Shown in pieces: positions 50,471-60,436 of a stretch of 64,000 bases of DNA (position 1 is the stretch's first letter; every line of letters starts with the position of its first letter). The notes under the pieces were generated by a model. That model saw nothing but the letters and a program-made list of their open reading frames with translations, was not told the origin of the DNA and did no database searches. This stretch comes from Streptomyces fructofermentans (GTDB lineage Bacteria; Actinomycetota; Actinomycetes; Streptomycetales; Streptomycetaceae). The DNA lies in assembly GCF_014651055.1 (NCBI RefSeq), contig NZ_BMWD01000001.1, positions 606,635 through 670,634 on the forward strand, read 5' to 3'. The position numbers were made by a program, and so were the translations under genes.

Positions 50471-50542
50471 TGCCCCCGGCAGGATTCGAACCTGCGCACA
50501 CGGCTCCGGAGGCCGTTGCTCTATCCCCTGAGCTACGGGGGC
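50471..50542 (-). tRNA. tRNA-Arg, anticodon CCG
   Basis: On the minus strand the cloverleaf can be drawn fully: acceptor GCCCCCG pairing with CGGGGGC, D arm GCTC/GAGC, anticodon stem ACGGC/GCCGT with loop CTCCGGA (anticodon CCG, reading CGG), T arm GCAGG-TTCGAAT-CCTGC and discriminator A. CCA is not encoded. CGG is a frequent arginine codon in this GC-rich genome. A degenerate ArgRS-like protein is encoded about 1.2 kb to the right. Confidence 0.97.
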
Positions 50543-50719
50543 GTGTCGGTCGCGGTGTTCGCGGCGACGGGTTGAACCCTACCAGCTCTTTCGGGGTCGT
50601 CATGAACGGGTTTCGCCGGTGGCGCGGAGGGTGTCGGGGCGCGCGGCCGGGGTCCCCCGCACGGGGTGGAAGTGGGGAAAAGCCGGACGCGGTCGTCGGT
50701 GCGGACCTACTCTCGAGTT

Positions 50720-51430
50720 GTGCCAGGCGCGTCGGGTCGGGTGCTTGTTGTGGACGACAACAAGGTCATCCGGCAACTGATCAGGGTCAACCTCGAGCTG
50801 GAGGGTCTCGAGGTCGTGACCGCGGCCGACGGTGTCGAGTGCCTGGACGTGATTCACCAGGTCAGGCCGGATGTCGTCACCCTCGACGTGGTCATGCCCC
50901 GGCTGGACGGGCTGCGTACCGCCGCCCGTCTCCGCGCCGATCCGCGTACCCGTCACCTGCCCGTCGCCATCGTCAGCGCCTGTACGCAGTACGAGGTGGA
51001 GAGCGGCCTCGACGTCGGTGTGGACGCCTTCCTCGCCAAGCCCTTCGAGCCCGTCGAACTCGTCCGGCTCGTACGCCAGTTGATCGAGCGTGCGCGCGGC
51101 GACGGCGTCCCTCGCGGTGGTGTACCCGCAGCACCCGGTGTCCCCGCAGTTCCCGCAGTGCCCGTCCTGGGTGCGGCCGGCTCCCACTCGGCCGGTGCAT
51201 CCCATCCGGCCGGTGCATCCCACTCGGCCCACTCGGCCCACTCCTCCGGCGGCTCCGGCTCCGCCATCCCCGGCAGCGGAAGCGGCAGCCCGGCGAGTGC
51301 CGCCGACAGTTCCGCCCCCGGCAGTGCCTCCGGTGCATCCAGTACATCCAGCACCTCCGGCACGGCCGGTTCCGTCACCGCGACCGAACCCGGCCCTTCG
51401 TACGAGAACGCCGAGCACGCCGGCAGCTGA
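50720..51430 (+). CDS. Orphan single-domain response regulator with low-complexity tail
   Basis: Encodes 236 aa from GTG 50720. Residues 5-125 are a receiver domain: acidic pair in VLVVDDNKVIRQL, phosphoacceptor aspartate 56 in DVVTLDVVMPRLDG, and the lysine in DAFLAKPFEP. After residue 130 there is only a Gly/Ser/Ala/His-rich tail (SHSAGASHPAGASHSAHSAH and similar), with no output domain. No kinase gene is adjacent. No ribosome site precedes the GTG, so a leaderless mRNA is possible. It may work by protein contact, like CheY or Spo0F. Confidence 0.9.
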   Translation: MPGASGRVLVVDDNKVIRQLIRVNLELEGLEVVTAADGVECLDVIHQVRPDVVTLDVVMPRLDGLRTAARLRADPRTRHLPVAIVSACTQYEVESGLDVGVDAFLAKPFEPVELVRLVRQLIERARGDGVPRGGVPAAPGVPAVPAVPVLGAAGSHSAGASHPAGASHSAHSAHSSGGSGSAIPGSGSGSPASAADSSAPGSASGASSTSSTSGTAGSVTATEPGPSYENAEHAGS

Positions 51431-51730
51431 CGCCCGCGTTCGGGCCCGCGCCCGCGGCTCCGCCACCTCGCTTCCCCCGGTGCGCTGCCACCCCACAGCG
51501 CCCCCCAGCCACCGCGGCTGACTACAAGCACCAGCCGCGAGCCACCCGCCACCAGCCGCGAGCCACCAGCCGCGGGCCGCGAGCCACCCGCCGCAGCGCA
51601 CCGAACCGCCGCCGCCCCCGGCCGCCCCGACCGCCGGGTCGCTCGCCACCCGTCGTCGGGCCGTCCACATGCCGGACCCGAGTCCAAATCGGTTCGCCTA
51701 CCCACCCCCCTCCTCCCCTAGGCTTGCCCC
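51431..51730. other. 300-bp intergenic region with short repeats
   Basis: No gene is supported. Around 51530-51595 the element CCAGCCGCGAGCCACC recurs two to three times with small changes. The GTG of the ArgRS-like gene lies at the right edge; its promoter was not recognised. Confidence 0.5.
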
Positions 51731-52783
51731 GTGACCCCCGTCGAGCTCTCCCGTACCGTCCTGTGTGCCGTCCGGCGCGCTGTGGACGCGGGGCAGCTCG
51801 TGGCACCCGTGCCCGAGCGGGCGCAGGTCTCGCCGCCCGGGCCAGGCGGGCGCGGCGACTACGCCACGAACGTCGCGCTGCAACTGGCCCGCCCCGCCGG
51901 ACGCCCGCCCCGCCAGGTCGCCGAGATCCTCCGGCCGCACCTCGCGGACGCCGAGGGCGTCTCCCGCGTCGACATCACCGGGCCCGGCTTCCTCAACATC
52001 ACCCTCGACGGCGCCGAGCGGGAGCGCGCGCTCGTCGCCGAGATCCTGCGTCGGGCCGAGCGGTACGGGTTCGTGGACGAGCCGACCGGTGAACTCGTAC
52101 GGCTGCACACGCCCCGCGAGGTGCGTGCCGTCGTCACCGGGCAGACCGTGGCCCGGCTCCTGCGGTCGCAGGGCGTCCTGGTCCGCACGTCCTGCGAGGG
52201 CGAACCCGACCCGGCGTGGGCGCTGTCCCTCGGCGCGGCAGTCGACGCCCACGGAAGTCCCGGCGCCGCGGCCCCGGCGAGCGCCGGACTCCGCCCCGTA
52301 CCCGCCCCGGAGGACCCCACCCCGCTCGGCCGGGACGCAGGGCGCTGGGCGCTGCTGCACCCCGCGGCCCACGACCGGCCCCGGATCGGCGCGGAGCACC
52401 TGGCGCAGCGCGAGAGCAACCCGCTGTTCCGGGTCCGCTACGCGCACGCCCGTGCCCGGGCCCTCAGCCGCAACGCCGCCGCGCTCGGGTTCACCGGCGC
52501 CCCGCTCCAGGGCGGCGGGGAGGCGGGTCCCCTCCTCGACGCGCTCGCCGCCCACCCCCGTACCCTCGCCGCCGCGGCGCGCCATCGCGCGCCCGACCGG
52601 CTGGCCCGGCAGCTCGTCACCACCGCCGACGCCCTGCTCGCCGTCCAGCACACCGTGCTCCCGCTCGGCGACGAGAAACCCTCGGCCGCCCACCGTTCCC
52701 GGCTCGCGCTCGCCGAAGCCGCCGGGACGGTGCTGGCCGGCGGCCTTTCCCTGCTCGGCATCGACGCACCAGAACATCTCTGA
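51731..52783 (+). CDS. ArgRS-related protein without an intact catalytic site (NrtL-like)
   Basis: Encodes 350 aa from GTG 51731, against about 560-590 for arginyl-tRNA synthetase. The N-terminal part matches the ArgRS additional domain ([15 protein letters not shown], then [11 protein letters not shown]). The centre is short and aligns with the HIGH region as [20 protein letters not shown], so the catalytic signature is degraded and no KMSKS loop is seen. The C-terminal part is a DALR anticodon-binding domain ([24 protein letters not shown]). It should bind tRNA-Arg-like RNA but not charge it. It lies 16 bp before lysA and 1.2 kb from tRNA-Arg(CCG). Confidence 0.88.
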   Translation: MTPVELSRTVLCAVRRAVDAGQLVAPVPERAQVSPPGPGGRGDYATNVALQLARPAGRPPRQVAEILRPHLADAEGVSRVDITGPGFLNITLDGAERERALVAEILRRAERYGFVDEPTGELVRLHTPREVRAVVTGQTVARLLRSQGVLVRTSCEGEPDPAWALSLGAAVDAHGSPGAAAPASAGLRPVPAPEDPTPLGRDAGRWALLHPAAHDRPRIGAEHLAQRESNPLFRVRYAHARARALSRNAAALGFTGAPLQGGGEAGPLLDALAAHPRTLAAAARHRAPDRLARQLVTTADALLAVQHTVLPLGDEKPSAAHRSRLALAEAAGTVLAGGLSLLGIDAPEHL

Positions 52784-52799
52784 GGAAGTCCACACAGAC

Positions 52800-54191
52800 A
52801 TGAGCCGTTCCGCACACCCCGCCGGGCCCCGCCACGCCGACGTCCTGCCCGAGGGCCACTACTCCGCCCCGCCGACCGACCTGAACGCCCTCGACCCGAA
52901 GGTGTGGGCCGAGACGGTCACCCGTACCGAGAGCGGCGCGGTCAGCGTCGGCGGGCTCGACGTGACGCGGCTCGCAGAGGAGTTCGGCACCCCCGCCTAC
53001 TTCGTCGACGAGACCGACTTCCGCGCCCGGGCCCGCGCCTGGCGCACCGCGTTCGGGCACGACGCCGACGTGTTCTACGCGGGCAAGGCCTTCCTCTCGC
53101 GCGCGGTCGTGCGCTGGCTGTACGAGGAGGGGCTCAACCTCGACGTCTGCTCCGGCGGCGAACTCACCACCGCGCTGTCCGCCGGCATGCCCGCCGACCG
53201 CATCGCGTTCCACGGCAACAACAAGTCCGAGGCGGAGATCACCCGGGCCGTCGAGGCGGGCGTCGGGCGGATCGTGCTCGACTCCTTCCAGGAGATCGTG
53301 CGGGTCGCGCACATCGCGCAGGGCCTGGGCAGGCGGCAGCGCGTGCAGATCCGCGTGACCGTCGGCGTCGAGGCCCACACGCACGAGTTCATCGCCACCG
53401 CGCACGAGGACCAGAAGTTCGGTATCGCGCTGGCCGGCGGCCGGGCCGCGGAGGCCGTACGGCGGGCCCTCTCCCTCGACGGGCTCGAACTCGTGGGCAT
53501 CCACTCCCACATCGGCTCGCAGATCTTCGACATGGCCGGCTTCGAGGTCGCGGCGCGCCGTGTCGTGTCCCTGCTCGCCCAGGTCCGTGACGAGCACGGG
53601 GTGGAACTGCCGGAGATCGACCTCGGCGGCGGCCTCGGCATCGCCTACACCAGCGACGACGACCCCCGCGAACCGCACGAGATCGCCAAGGCGCTGGGCG
53701 AGATCGTCACCCGCGAGTGCGAGGCCGCCCGGTTGCGCACGCCCCGGATCTCGGTCGAGCCCGGCCGGGCCATCGTCGGCCCCACCGCCTTCACGCTCTA
53801 CGAGGTCGGCACGGTCAAGCCGCTCGAAGGGCTCCGTACGTACGTCTCCGTCGACGGCGGCATGTCCGACAACATCCGTACGGCGCTGTACGACGCCGAG
53901 TACAGCGTGGCCCTCGTCTCCCGTACGAGTGACGCCGAGCCGATGCTCGTACGGGTCGTCGGCAAGCACTGCGAGAGCGGCGACATCGTCGTGAAGGACG
54001 CCTTCCTGCCGGCCGACCTGGCCACCGGCGACCTCATCGCGGTGCCCGCCACCGGCGCGTACTGCCGCTCGATGGCCAGCAACTACAACCACGCGCTGCG
54101 GCCGCCGGTCGTGGCGGTCAGGGACGGCGAGGCGCGTGTGATCGTCCGGCGGGAGACGGAGGACGACCTGCTGCGGCTCGACGTGGGCTGA
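52800..54191 (+). CDS. lysA: Diaminopimelate decarboxylase
   Basis: Encodes 463 aa. It makes L-lysine from meso-diaminopimelate, the last step of the pathway. It is a fold-III PLP enzyme: the Schiff-base lysine is residue 96 (FYAGKAF), with HGNNKS, the phosphate-binding SHIGSQI and [15 protein letters not shown], and the CESGD motif supplying the cysteine from the second subunit. Length is normal. It starts 16 bp after the ArgRS-like gene and is probably co-transcribed with it. Confidence 0.97.
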   Translation: MSRSAHPAGPRHADVLPEGHYSAPPTDLNALDPKVWAETVTRTESGAVSVGGLDVTRLAEEFGTPAYFVDETDFRARARAWRTAFGHDADVFYAGKAFLSRAVVRWLYEEGLNLDVCSGGELTTALSAGMPADRIAFHGNNKSEAEITRAVEAGVGRIVLDSFQEIVRVAHIAQGLGRRQRVQIRVTVGVEAHTHEFIATAHEDQKFGIALAGGRAAEAVRRALSLDGLELVGIHSHIGSQIFDMAGFEVAARRVVSLLAQVRDEHGVELPEIDLGGGLGIAYTSDDDPREPHEIAKALGEIVTRECEAARLRTPRISVEPGRAIVGPTAFTLYEVGTVKPLEGLRTYVSVDGGMSDNIRTALYDAEYSVALVSRTSDAEPMLVRVVGKHCESGDIVVKDAFLPADLATGDLIAVPATGAYCRSMASNYNHALRPPVVAVRDGEARVIVRRETEDDLLRLDVG

Positions 54192-54347
54192 CACGGCCGG
54201 GCCGCCGGCCGGTACGGGGTGGAAGATCTTCGGTCTGCCACCCGCCTGAAAATGAAATAGTCGTCTCACGATCCGGACGAGGGGCAGAAACCCCCGTCCG
54301 GTGAGTGAGACTGGACCCACCGTGACGGTATGAGGAAACGAGGTCGG

Positions 54348-55649
54348 ATGATGCGTAAGCGTCCGCTGAAGGTGGCGCTGCTGGGCTGTGGGGTAGTCGG
54401 CTCAGAGGTGGCGCGCATCATGACGACGCACGCCGACGATCTCGCCGCACGCATCGGAGCCCCCGTCGAGCTGGCCGGTGTGGCCGTCCGGCGGCCCTCG
54501 AAGGTGCGCGAGGGCATCGACCCCGCGCTCGTCACGACCGACGCGACCGCCCTCGTCAAACGCGGCGACATCGACGTGGTCGTCGAGGTCATCGGCGGCA
54601 TCGAGCCCGCCCGCACACTCATCACCACCGCGTTCGAGCACGGCGCGTCCGTCGTCTCCGCGAACAAGGCGCTCCTCGCCCAGGACGGCGAGGCGCTGCA
54701 CGCCCTCGCCGAGGACAAGGACAGGGACCTCTACTACGAGGCCGCCGTCGCCGGCGCCATCCCGCTGATCCGGCCGCTGCGCGAGTCGCTCGCCGGTGAC
54801 AAGGTCAACCGGGTGCTGGGCATCGTCAACGGGACGACGAACTTCATCCTCGACAAGATGGACTCCACGGGCGCGGGCTACCAGGAGGCCCTCGACGAGG
54901 CCACCGCCCTCGGGTACGCCGAGGCGGACCCGACCGCCGACGTGGAGGGCTTCGACGCCGCCGCGAAGGCCGCGATCCTCGCCGGCATCGCCTTCCACAC
55001 CCGGGTACGGCTCGACGACGTGTACCGCGAGGGCATGACCGAGGTCACCGCGGCCGACTTCGCCTCGGCGAAGCGGATGGGCTGCACCATCAAGCTGCTC
55101 GCCATCTGCGAGCGGGCCGCGGACGGCGGATCGGTCACCGCCCGGGTGCATCCGGCGATGATTCCGCTGAGCCATCCGCTCGCCTCGGTACGCGGCGCGT
55201 ACAACGCGGTCTTCGTCGAGTCGGACGCCGCCGGACAGCTGATGTTCTACGGGCCCGGCGCGGGCGGTGCCCCGACGGCCTCCGCGGTCCTCGGCGACCT
55301 CGTCGCGGTCTGCCGGAACAAGCTCAGCGGTGCCACCGGCCCCGGCGACTCGGCCTACACGCAGCTGCCGGTGAGTCCGATGGGCGAGGTCGTGACCCGG
55401 TACCACATCAGTCTCGACGTCGCGGACAAGCCGGGTGTCCTCGCCCAGGTGGCCACCGTGTTCGCCGAGCACGGGGTGTCCATCGACACCGTGCGCCAGC
55501 AGGGCCGGCAGGACGGGGGCGGCGAGGCCTCCCTCGTCGTCGTCACGCACCGCGCGTCCGACGCGTCCCTCGGCGGGACCGTCGAGGCGCTGCGCAACCT
55601 CGACACCGTGCGGGGTGTCGCCAGCATCATGCGGGTTGAAGGAGAGTAA
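54348..55649 (+). CDS. hom: Homoserine dehydrogenase
   Basis: Encodes 433 aa from ATG 54348; ATG 54351 has better spacing to GAGG, and a longer form from 54330 is unlikely. It reduces aspartate semialdehyde to homoserine, the branch point to threonine and methionine. The N-terminal Rossmann site is LKVALLGCGVVGSEVA; the catalytic domain contains NGTTNFILDKM and GYAEADPTADVEGFDAA. The C-terminal 80 residues are an ACT domain (HISLDVADKPGVLAQVATVFAEHGVSI), so feedback inhibition by threonine is expected. Confidence 0.97.
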   Translation: MMRKRPLKVALLGCGVVGSEVARIMTTHADDLAARIGAPVELAGVAVRRPSKVREGIDPALVTTDATALVKRGDIDVVVEVIGGIEPARTLITTAFEHGASVVSANKALLAQDGEALHALAEDKDRDLYYEAAVAGAIPLIRPLRESLAGDKVNRVLGIVNGTTNFILDKMDSTGAGYQEALDEATALGYAEADPTADVEGFDAAAKAAILAGIAFHTRVRLDDVYREGMTEVTAADFASAKRMGCTIKLLAICERAADGGSVTARVHPAMIPLSHPLASVRGAYNAVFVESDAAGQLMFYGPGAGGAPTASAVLGDLVAVCRNKLSGATGPGDSAYTQLPVSPMGEVVTRYHISLDVADKPGVLAQVATVFAEHGVSIDTVRQQGRQDGGGEASLVVVTHRASDASLGGTVEALRNLDTVRGVASIMRVEGE

Positions 55650-55655
55650 CGAGCA

Positions 55656-56714
55656 ATGACCCACCAGTGGCGCGGAATCATCGAGGAGTACCGGGACCGG
55701 CTGCCGGTCTCCGACTCCACGCAGGTCGTGACGCTCCGTGAGGGCGGTACGCCGCTCGTGCCCGCGCAGGTGCTCTCCGAGCGCACGGGCTGCGAGGTCC
55801 ATCTCAAGGTCGAGGGCGCGAACCCGACCGGGTCCTTCAAGGACCGCGGGATGACCATGGCCATCACGCGGGCCAAGGAGGAGGGCGCGAAGGCCGTCAT
55901 CTGCGCCTCCACCGGCAACACCTCCGCCTCCGCGGCGGCCTACGCCGTACGGGCCGGGATGGTCTGCGCCGTCCTCGTGCCGCAGGGCAAGATCGCCCTC
56001 GGCAAGATGGGCCAGGCCCTCGTGCACGGCGCGAAGATCCTCCAGGTCGACGGAAACTTCGACGACTGCCTGACGCTCGCGCGCAGCCTGTCCGACAACT
56101 ACCCGGTGGCACTGGTCAATTCGGTGAACCCGGTACGGATCGAGGGCCAGAAGACCGCCGCCTTCGAGATCGTGGACATGCTGGGCGACGCGCCCGACAT
56201 CCACGTCCTGCCGGTGGGCAACGCGGGCAACATCACCGCGTACTGGAAGGGCTACACGGAGTACGCGGCCGACGGCGTCGCCGCCCGGAAGCCCCGCATG
56301 TGGGGGTACCAGGCGTCGGGCTCCGCGCCGATCGTGCGCGGCGAGGTCGTCAAGGACCCCTCGACGATCGCCACGGCGATCCGGATCGGCAACCCGGCCT
56401 CGTGGAAGTTCGCGCTGGCCGCGCGCGACGAGTCGGGCGGCCTCATCGACGAGGTGACGGACCGTGAGATCCTGCGCGCCTACCGCCTGTTGGCCGCACA
56501 GGAGGGCGTGTTCGTCGAGCCCGCGTCCGCCGCGTCCGTCGCCGGTCTGCTGAAGGCCGCCGAGCAGGGCCTGGTCGACCCGGGCCAGCGCATCGTCTGC
56601 ACGGTGACCGGAAACGGCCTCAAGGACCCCGACTGGGCCGTGGCCGGCGCCCCGCAGCCCGTGACGGTCCCGGTCGACGCCGCCACGGCCGCCGAGCGCC
56701 TGGGTCTCGCGTAA
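55656..56714 (+). CDS. thrC: Threonine synthase
   Basis: Encodes 352 aa, the short bacterial form. It converts O-phosphohomoserine to threonine. PLP lysine 62 is in [11 protein letters not shown]; the phosphate-binding loop is VGNAGN, and [13 protein letters not shown] is conserved in fold-II enzymes. It starts 6 bp after hom, with AAGGAGAG upstream, so the two are one operon. Confidence 0.97.
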   Translation: MTHQWRGIIEEYRDRLPVSDSTQVVTLREGGTPLVPAQVLSERTGCEVHLKVEGANPTGSFKDRGMTMAITRAKEEGAKAVICASTGNTSASAAAYAVRAGMVCAVLVPQGKIALGKMGQALVHGAKILQVDGNFDDCLTLARSLSDNYPVALVNSVNPVRIEGQKTAAFEIVDMLGDAPDIHVLPVGNAGNITAYWKGYTEYAADGVAARKPRMWGYQASGSAPIVRGEVVKDPSTIATAIRIGNPASWKFALAARDESGGLIDEVTDREILRAYRLLAAQEGVFVEPASAASVAGLLKAAEQGLVDPGQRIVCTVTGNGLKDPDWAVAGAPQPVTVPVDAATAAERLGLA

Positions 56715-57020
56715 CGAGGGACCCCGTCCTCCGACGGCCGCAGCGAGTGAGCCGAAGGGGCGCGCCTGCCGTGGCGCCCCGGAGGCGGACCGAGGTCCGG
56801 CCGAAAGGGGGTGCACAAGGGGCTTGCGACACGCATCGTGCGCCTCCTGTGCGCCCTATGTCGCCACGGAACCTTCCTTCGATAGGCTGTACCGAACCCA
56901 CCCGCCGCATATGCCGCGGTGCCGTGCAGTCCTCGCGGCCCTTGGGTCTCCCGCAATTTCCGTACGTCTCGCAGGATTTCGACAATCTCGCAGCTCAAGC
57001 TCAAGGAGAGTCATCGAGCG
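56715..57020. other. 306-bp gap between thrC and thrB
   Basis: The gap is wide for an operon of this kind. It contains a TAGGCT -10-like element at 56883 and a less GC-biased stretch from there to the thrB start, so thrB probably has its own promoter. No gene is supported. Confidence 0.55.
56883..56888 (+). promoter_or_regulatory. Candidate -10 element (TAGGCT) for thrB
   Basis: TAGGCT is a frequent -10 sequence of major sigma-factor promoters in Streptomyces. It lies 132 bases before the thrB start, in a locally less GC-rich stretch (CTTCGATAGGCTGTACC). The -35 element is weak. Confidence 0.4.
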
Positions 57021-57938
57021 ATGGCCGGTCCAGCGTTCCGCGCCGCCGCCGTCCGGGTGCGCGTCCCCGCCACCAGTGCCAACCTCGGCCCGGGCTTCGA
57101 CGCCTTCGGCCTGTCACTGGGGCTGTACGACGACGTGGTCGTCCGGGTGGCCGACTCCGGCCTGAACATCGACATCGCGGGCGAGGGCGGCGAGACTCTC
57201 CCGCGCGACGAGAACCACCTGCTCGTACGGTCCCTGCGCACCGCCTTCGACCTGCTCGGCGGGCAGCCGCGCGGCCTGGAGATCGTCTGCGCCAACCGCA
57301 TCCCGCACGGACGGGGTCTCGGCTCCTCGTCCGCCGCGATCTGCGCCGGCATCGTCGCCGCACGCGCGGTGACGATAGGCGGCGACAGCAGGCTCGACGA
57401 CGAGGCGCTCCTGGAGCTCGCGACCGAGATCGAGGGGCACCCCGACAACGTCGCCGCGTGCCTGCTCGGCGGCTTCACCCTGTCCTGGATGGAGGGCGGT
57501 TCGGCGCGCGCGATCAGGATGGACCCCGCCCGGTCCGTCGTGCCCGTGGTGTTCGTACCGGGCAAGCCCGTACTCACGGAGACCGCCCGCGGACTGCTCC
57601 CGCGCAGCGTCCCGCACGTCGACGCCGCGGCCAACGCGGGCCGCGCGGCACTGCTCGTCGAGGCGCTGACCAGGCGCCCCGAGCTGCTGCTGCCCGCCAC
57701 CGAGGACCGGCTCCACCAGGAGTACCGCGCACCGGCCATGCCGGAGAGCGCCGCGCTCGTGGAGCGGCTGCGGACCGACGGGATTCCCGCGGTGATCTCC
57801 GGTGCCGGACCCACCGTGCTCGCGCTCGCCGACGAGGCATCGGCCGACAAGGTCGCACGGCTCGCCGGAGAGGGCTGGGCGGCCAATCGGCTGGGCCTCG
57901 ACGCCACGGGAGCGAGCGTGCTGCCGCTTGCTCCGTGA
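57021..57938 (+). CDS. thrB: Homoserine kinase
   Basis: Encodes 305 aa of the GHMP kinase family. It phosphorylates homoserine with ATP, giving the threonine synthase substrate. The N-terminal VPATSANLGPGFDAFGLSLGLYD is conserved; the phosphate-binding loop is PHGRGLGSSSAA; the third GHMP motif is ISGAGPTVLAL. The order hom-thrC-thrB, with a gap before thrB, is common in Streptomyces. Confidence 0.97.
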   Translation: MAGPAFRAAAVRVRVPATSANLGPGFDAFGLSLGLYDDVVVRVADSGLNIDIAGEGGETLPRDENHLLVRSLRTAFDLLGGQPRGLEIVCANRIPHGRGLGSSSAAICAGIVAARAVTIGGDSRLDDEALLELATEIEGHPDNVAACLLGGFTLSWMEGGSARAIRMDPARSVVPVVFVPGKPVLTETARGLLPRSVPHVDAAANAGRAALLVEALTRRPELLLPATEDRLHQEYRAPAMPESAALVERLRTDGIPAVISGAGPTVLALADEASADKVARLAGEGWAANRLGLDATGASVLPLAP

Positions 57939-57984
57939 CACACGGTTGCCGGATTTCGAGAGGGGGAATGTTTGTTGGATCCGG

Positions 57985-57990
57985 TAGTGT
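57985..57990 (+). promoter_or_regulatory. Candidate -10 element (TAGTGT) for rho
   Basis: TAGTGT lies in GGATCCGGTAGTGTTAACC, 47 bases after the thrB stop and 336 bases before the rho start. It fits Streptomyces vegetative -10 sites, but the -35 is not clear. If used, the rho mRNA would have a leader of about 330 bases. Confidence 0.45.
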
Positions 57991-58325
57991 TAACCTCAAG
58001 TCTGCACCCGACCCCACCATGGCGAGGTGCTTCGTGTCCCCGTCCGGGACAACCATTCTTCCGGGAGCCTCCCAAACTGCTTTGTGCCATGCATTGGGTG
58101 CTACGCGCTGAGCGGTGCTGAGCACGCTCCGGAACCGGTGTGACCGAGCCGCCTGACACAGAACCTCAAGTGACACGGCTCCGGGAAACGCCATCCCAGA
58201 AATTCCCTCCGCCTTCGTGGCGGACCACCGCCCCGGCACGGTCCACACAGCAAGGACCACTGTCGGACAGCACAACCGGTCGCCGAGCCAGACAGGCCGA
58301 CGTCCGCTCCAGGGAAGGACCCTTC
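57991..58325 (+). other. Long rho leader region
   Basis: This 335-bp stretch is moderately GC-rich and less codon-like than its surroundings. A mini-frame of ten codons (MHWVLRAERC) at 58089-58121 has no ribosome site, so translation is doubtful. A further frame from 58140 runs into rho but lacks a start signal. The leader is where Rho-dependent autoregulation, known for rho in other bacteria, could act; this is inference. Confidence 0.4.
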
Positions 58326-60374
58326 GTGAGCGACACCACCGATCTGATGGGCGCACGTGTCGAGGAGACCGCTGCCGCGCCCGCCACGGACGCCTCCGCG
58401 CCTGCCACCGGTGCCGGCTCCCGTCGACGCCGCGGTACCGGCCTCGAGGGCATGGTGCTGGCCGAGCTGCAGCAGGTCGCGTCCGGCCTCGGCATCAGGG
58501 GCACCGCGCGGATGCGCAAGAGCCAGCTGATCGAGGTCATCAAGGAGGCGCAGGCGGGCGGGGGCGCGTCGGCCAAGGCCGAGGCCGCCACCGAGACCAA
58601 GCCGAAGCGCCGGACCACCTCGAAGGCGCGTACGAGCGACGAGGCCGCTCCCGCCGACAAGCCCGCCGAGGCCAAGGCCGAGAAGGCCGTCGCCCAGCAG
58701 CAGATCGAGATCCCCGGCCAGCCCGCCGGAGGCCCGTCCCGCGCGAGCGACGCCGAGCGTGGCGGAGAGGACGCCCCGGCCGAGCGCCGCAGGCGCCGCG
58801 CCACCTCCGACGCCGGCAGCCCCGAGACGATCGCCGCCGAGGCGAAGAGCGAGCCGAAGTCCGAGACGTCCGCCGCGCAGAACGACGCCGGCGACGGCGC
58901 CGAGGGCCGGCAGGGACGCCGCGACCGCCGCGACCGCGACCGTGACCGCGGCGGCCGTGACCGCGACCGCCGGGGCAAGGGCGACGAGCAGCAGGGCGGC
59001 CAGGGCGGACAGGGGGGCCAGGGCGGCAACCAGCAGCGCCAGGACCGCCAGGACCGTCAGCAGCAGGGCGGCGGCCGTCAGGACCGCCAGGACCGCCAGC
59101 GCGACAACGGCCCGCAGGACGACGACGACTTCGAGGGCGGCCGCCGCGGCCGCCGGGGCCGCTACCGCGACCGCCGGGGCCGTCGTGGACGCGACGAGTT
59201 CGCGACCAACGAGCCGCAGCTCGCCGACGACGACGTCCTGATCCCGGTCGCGGGCATCCTCGACATCCTCGACAACTACGCGTTCATCCGCACGTCGGGC
59301 TACCTGCCCGGCCCGAACGACGTGTACGTCTCCCTCGCCCAGGTCCGCAAGAACGGCCTGCGCAAGGGCGACCACGTCACCGGTGCCGTGCGCCAGCCCA
59401 AGGACGGCGAGCGCCGCGAGAAGTTCAACGCGCTGGTCCGCCTCGACTCCGCGAACGGCATGGCGGCCGAATCCGGCCGCGGGCGCCCGGAGTTCAACAA
59501 GCTGACGCCTCTCTACCCGCAGGACCGGCTCCGCCTGGAGACCGACCCGGGCGTGCTGACCACGCGGATCATCGACCTCGTGTCGCCGATCGGCAAGGGC
59601 CAGCGCGGTCTGATCGTGGCCCCGCCGAAGACCGGCAAGACCATGATCATGCAGGCGATCGCCAACGCGATCACGCACAACAACCCCGAGTGCCACCTGA
59701 TGGTCGTCCTGGTCGACGAGCGTCCGGAAGAGGTCACCGACATGCAGCGGTCGGTGAAGGGCGAGGTCATCTCCTCGACCTTCGACCGTCCCGCCGAGGA
59801 CCACACCACGGTCGCCGAGCTCGCCATCGAGCGTGCCAAGCGCCTGGTGGAGCTGGGCCACGACGTCGTCGTGCTGCTCGACTCGATCACGCGTCTGGGC
59901 CGTGCGTACAACCTCGCGGCGCCCGCCTCCGGCCGCATCCTCTCCGGTGGTGTCGACTCGACCGCGCTGTACCCGCCGAAGCGCTTCTTCGGTGCCGCGC
60001 GCAACATCGAGGACGGCGGCTCGCTGACCATCCTCGCGACCGCGCTCGTCGACACCGGGTCCCGCATGGACGAGGTGATCTTCGAGGAGTTCAAGGGCAC
60101 CGGCAACATGGAGCTCAAGCTCGACCGGAAGCTCGCCGACAAGCGCATCTTCCCGGCGGTGGACGTCGACGCGTCCGGCACCCGCAAGGAGGAGATCCTC
60201 CTCGGCAGCGACGAGCTCGCCGTCACCTGGAAGCTGCGTCGCGTGCTGCACGCGCTCGACCAGCAGCAGGCGATCGAGCTGCTGCTGGACAAGATGAAGC
60301 AGACGAAGTCCAACGGTGAGTTCCTGCTCCAGATCCAGAAGACGACTCCGTCGGCGGGCAACAACAACGACTGA
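58326..60374 (+). CDS. rho: Transcription termination factor Rho with long N-terminal insertion
   Basis: Encodes 682 aa from GTG 58326 with GGGAAGGA upstream. Residues about 39-75 are the Rho N-terminal helical domain ([20 protein letters not shown]). Then about 220 residues (76-298) of Lys/Glu/Ala-rich and Arg/Asp/Gln/Gly-rich low-complexity sequence are inserted, with units such as [12 protein letters not shown] and [12 protein letters not shown]. The RNA-binding cold-shock-like domain follows from 299. The ATPase has Walker A APPKTGKT at 432-439 and [13 protein letters not shown]. The insertion is typical of high-GC actinobacteria and adds RNA binding. It is followed by a strong hairpin. 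Confidence 0.98.
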   Translation: MSDTTDLMGARVEETAAAPATDASAPATGAGSRRRRGTGLEGMVLAELQQVASGLGIRGTARMRKSQLIEVIKEAQAGGGASAKAEAATETKPKRRTTSKARTSDEAAPADKPAEAKAEKAVAQQQIEIPGQPAGGPSRASDAERGGEDAPAERRRRRATSDAGSPETIAAEAKSEPKSETSAAQNDAGDGAEGRQGRRDRRDRDRDRGGRDRDRRGKGDEQQGGQGGQGGQGGNQQRQDRQDRQQQGGGRQDRQDRQRDNGPQDDDDFEGGRRGRRGRYRDRRGRRGRDEFATNEPQLADDDVLIPVAGILDILDNYAFIRTSGYLPGPNDVYVSLAQVRKNGLRKGDHVTGAVRQPKDGERREKFNALVRLDSANGMAAESGRGRPEFNKLTPLYPQDRLRLETDPGVLTTRIIDLVSPIGKGQRGLIVAPPKTGKTMIMQAIANAITHNNPECHLMVVLVDERPEEVTDMQRSVKGEVISSTFDRPAEDHTTVAELAIERAKRLVELGHDVVVLLDSITRLGRAYNLAAPASGRILSGGVDSTALYPPKRFFGAARNIEDGGSLTILATALVDTGSRMDEVIFEEFKGTGNMELKLDRKLADKRIFPAVDVDASGTRKEEILLGSDELAVTWKLRRVLHALDQQQAIELLLDKMKQTKSNGEFLLQIQKTTPSAGNNND

Positions 60375-60396
60375 CGTCCGCAGGGCTTGAAGCACC

Positions 60397-60436
60397 GGGG
60401 CCGCCCCCGTCACATCGGTGACGGGGGCGGCCCCTT
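60397..60436 (+). terminator. Hairpin terminator after rho
   Basis: GGGGCCGCCCCCGTCAC pairs perfectly with GTGACGGGGGCGGCCCC around an ATCG loop and ends in TT. It starts 23 bases after the rho stop. Confidence 0.88.

Noticed and set aside
50413..50542. tRNA-Arg as an integrated-element attachment site
   Set aside because: No integrase gene and no second copy of the tRNA 3' end were found in the window; kept only as a question for comparison with other strains.
58101..60413. Minus-strand open frame of about 770 codons over rho, with hydrophobic Leu/Ala/Val runs
   Set aside because: The runs mirror the repetitive Arg/Asp/Gln codons of Rho on the other strand; not a membrane protein gene.
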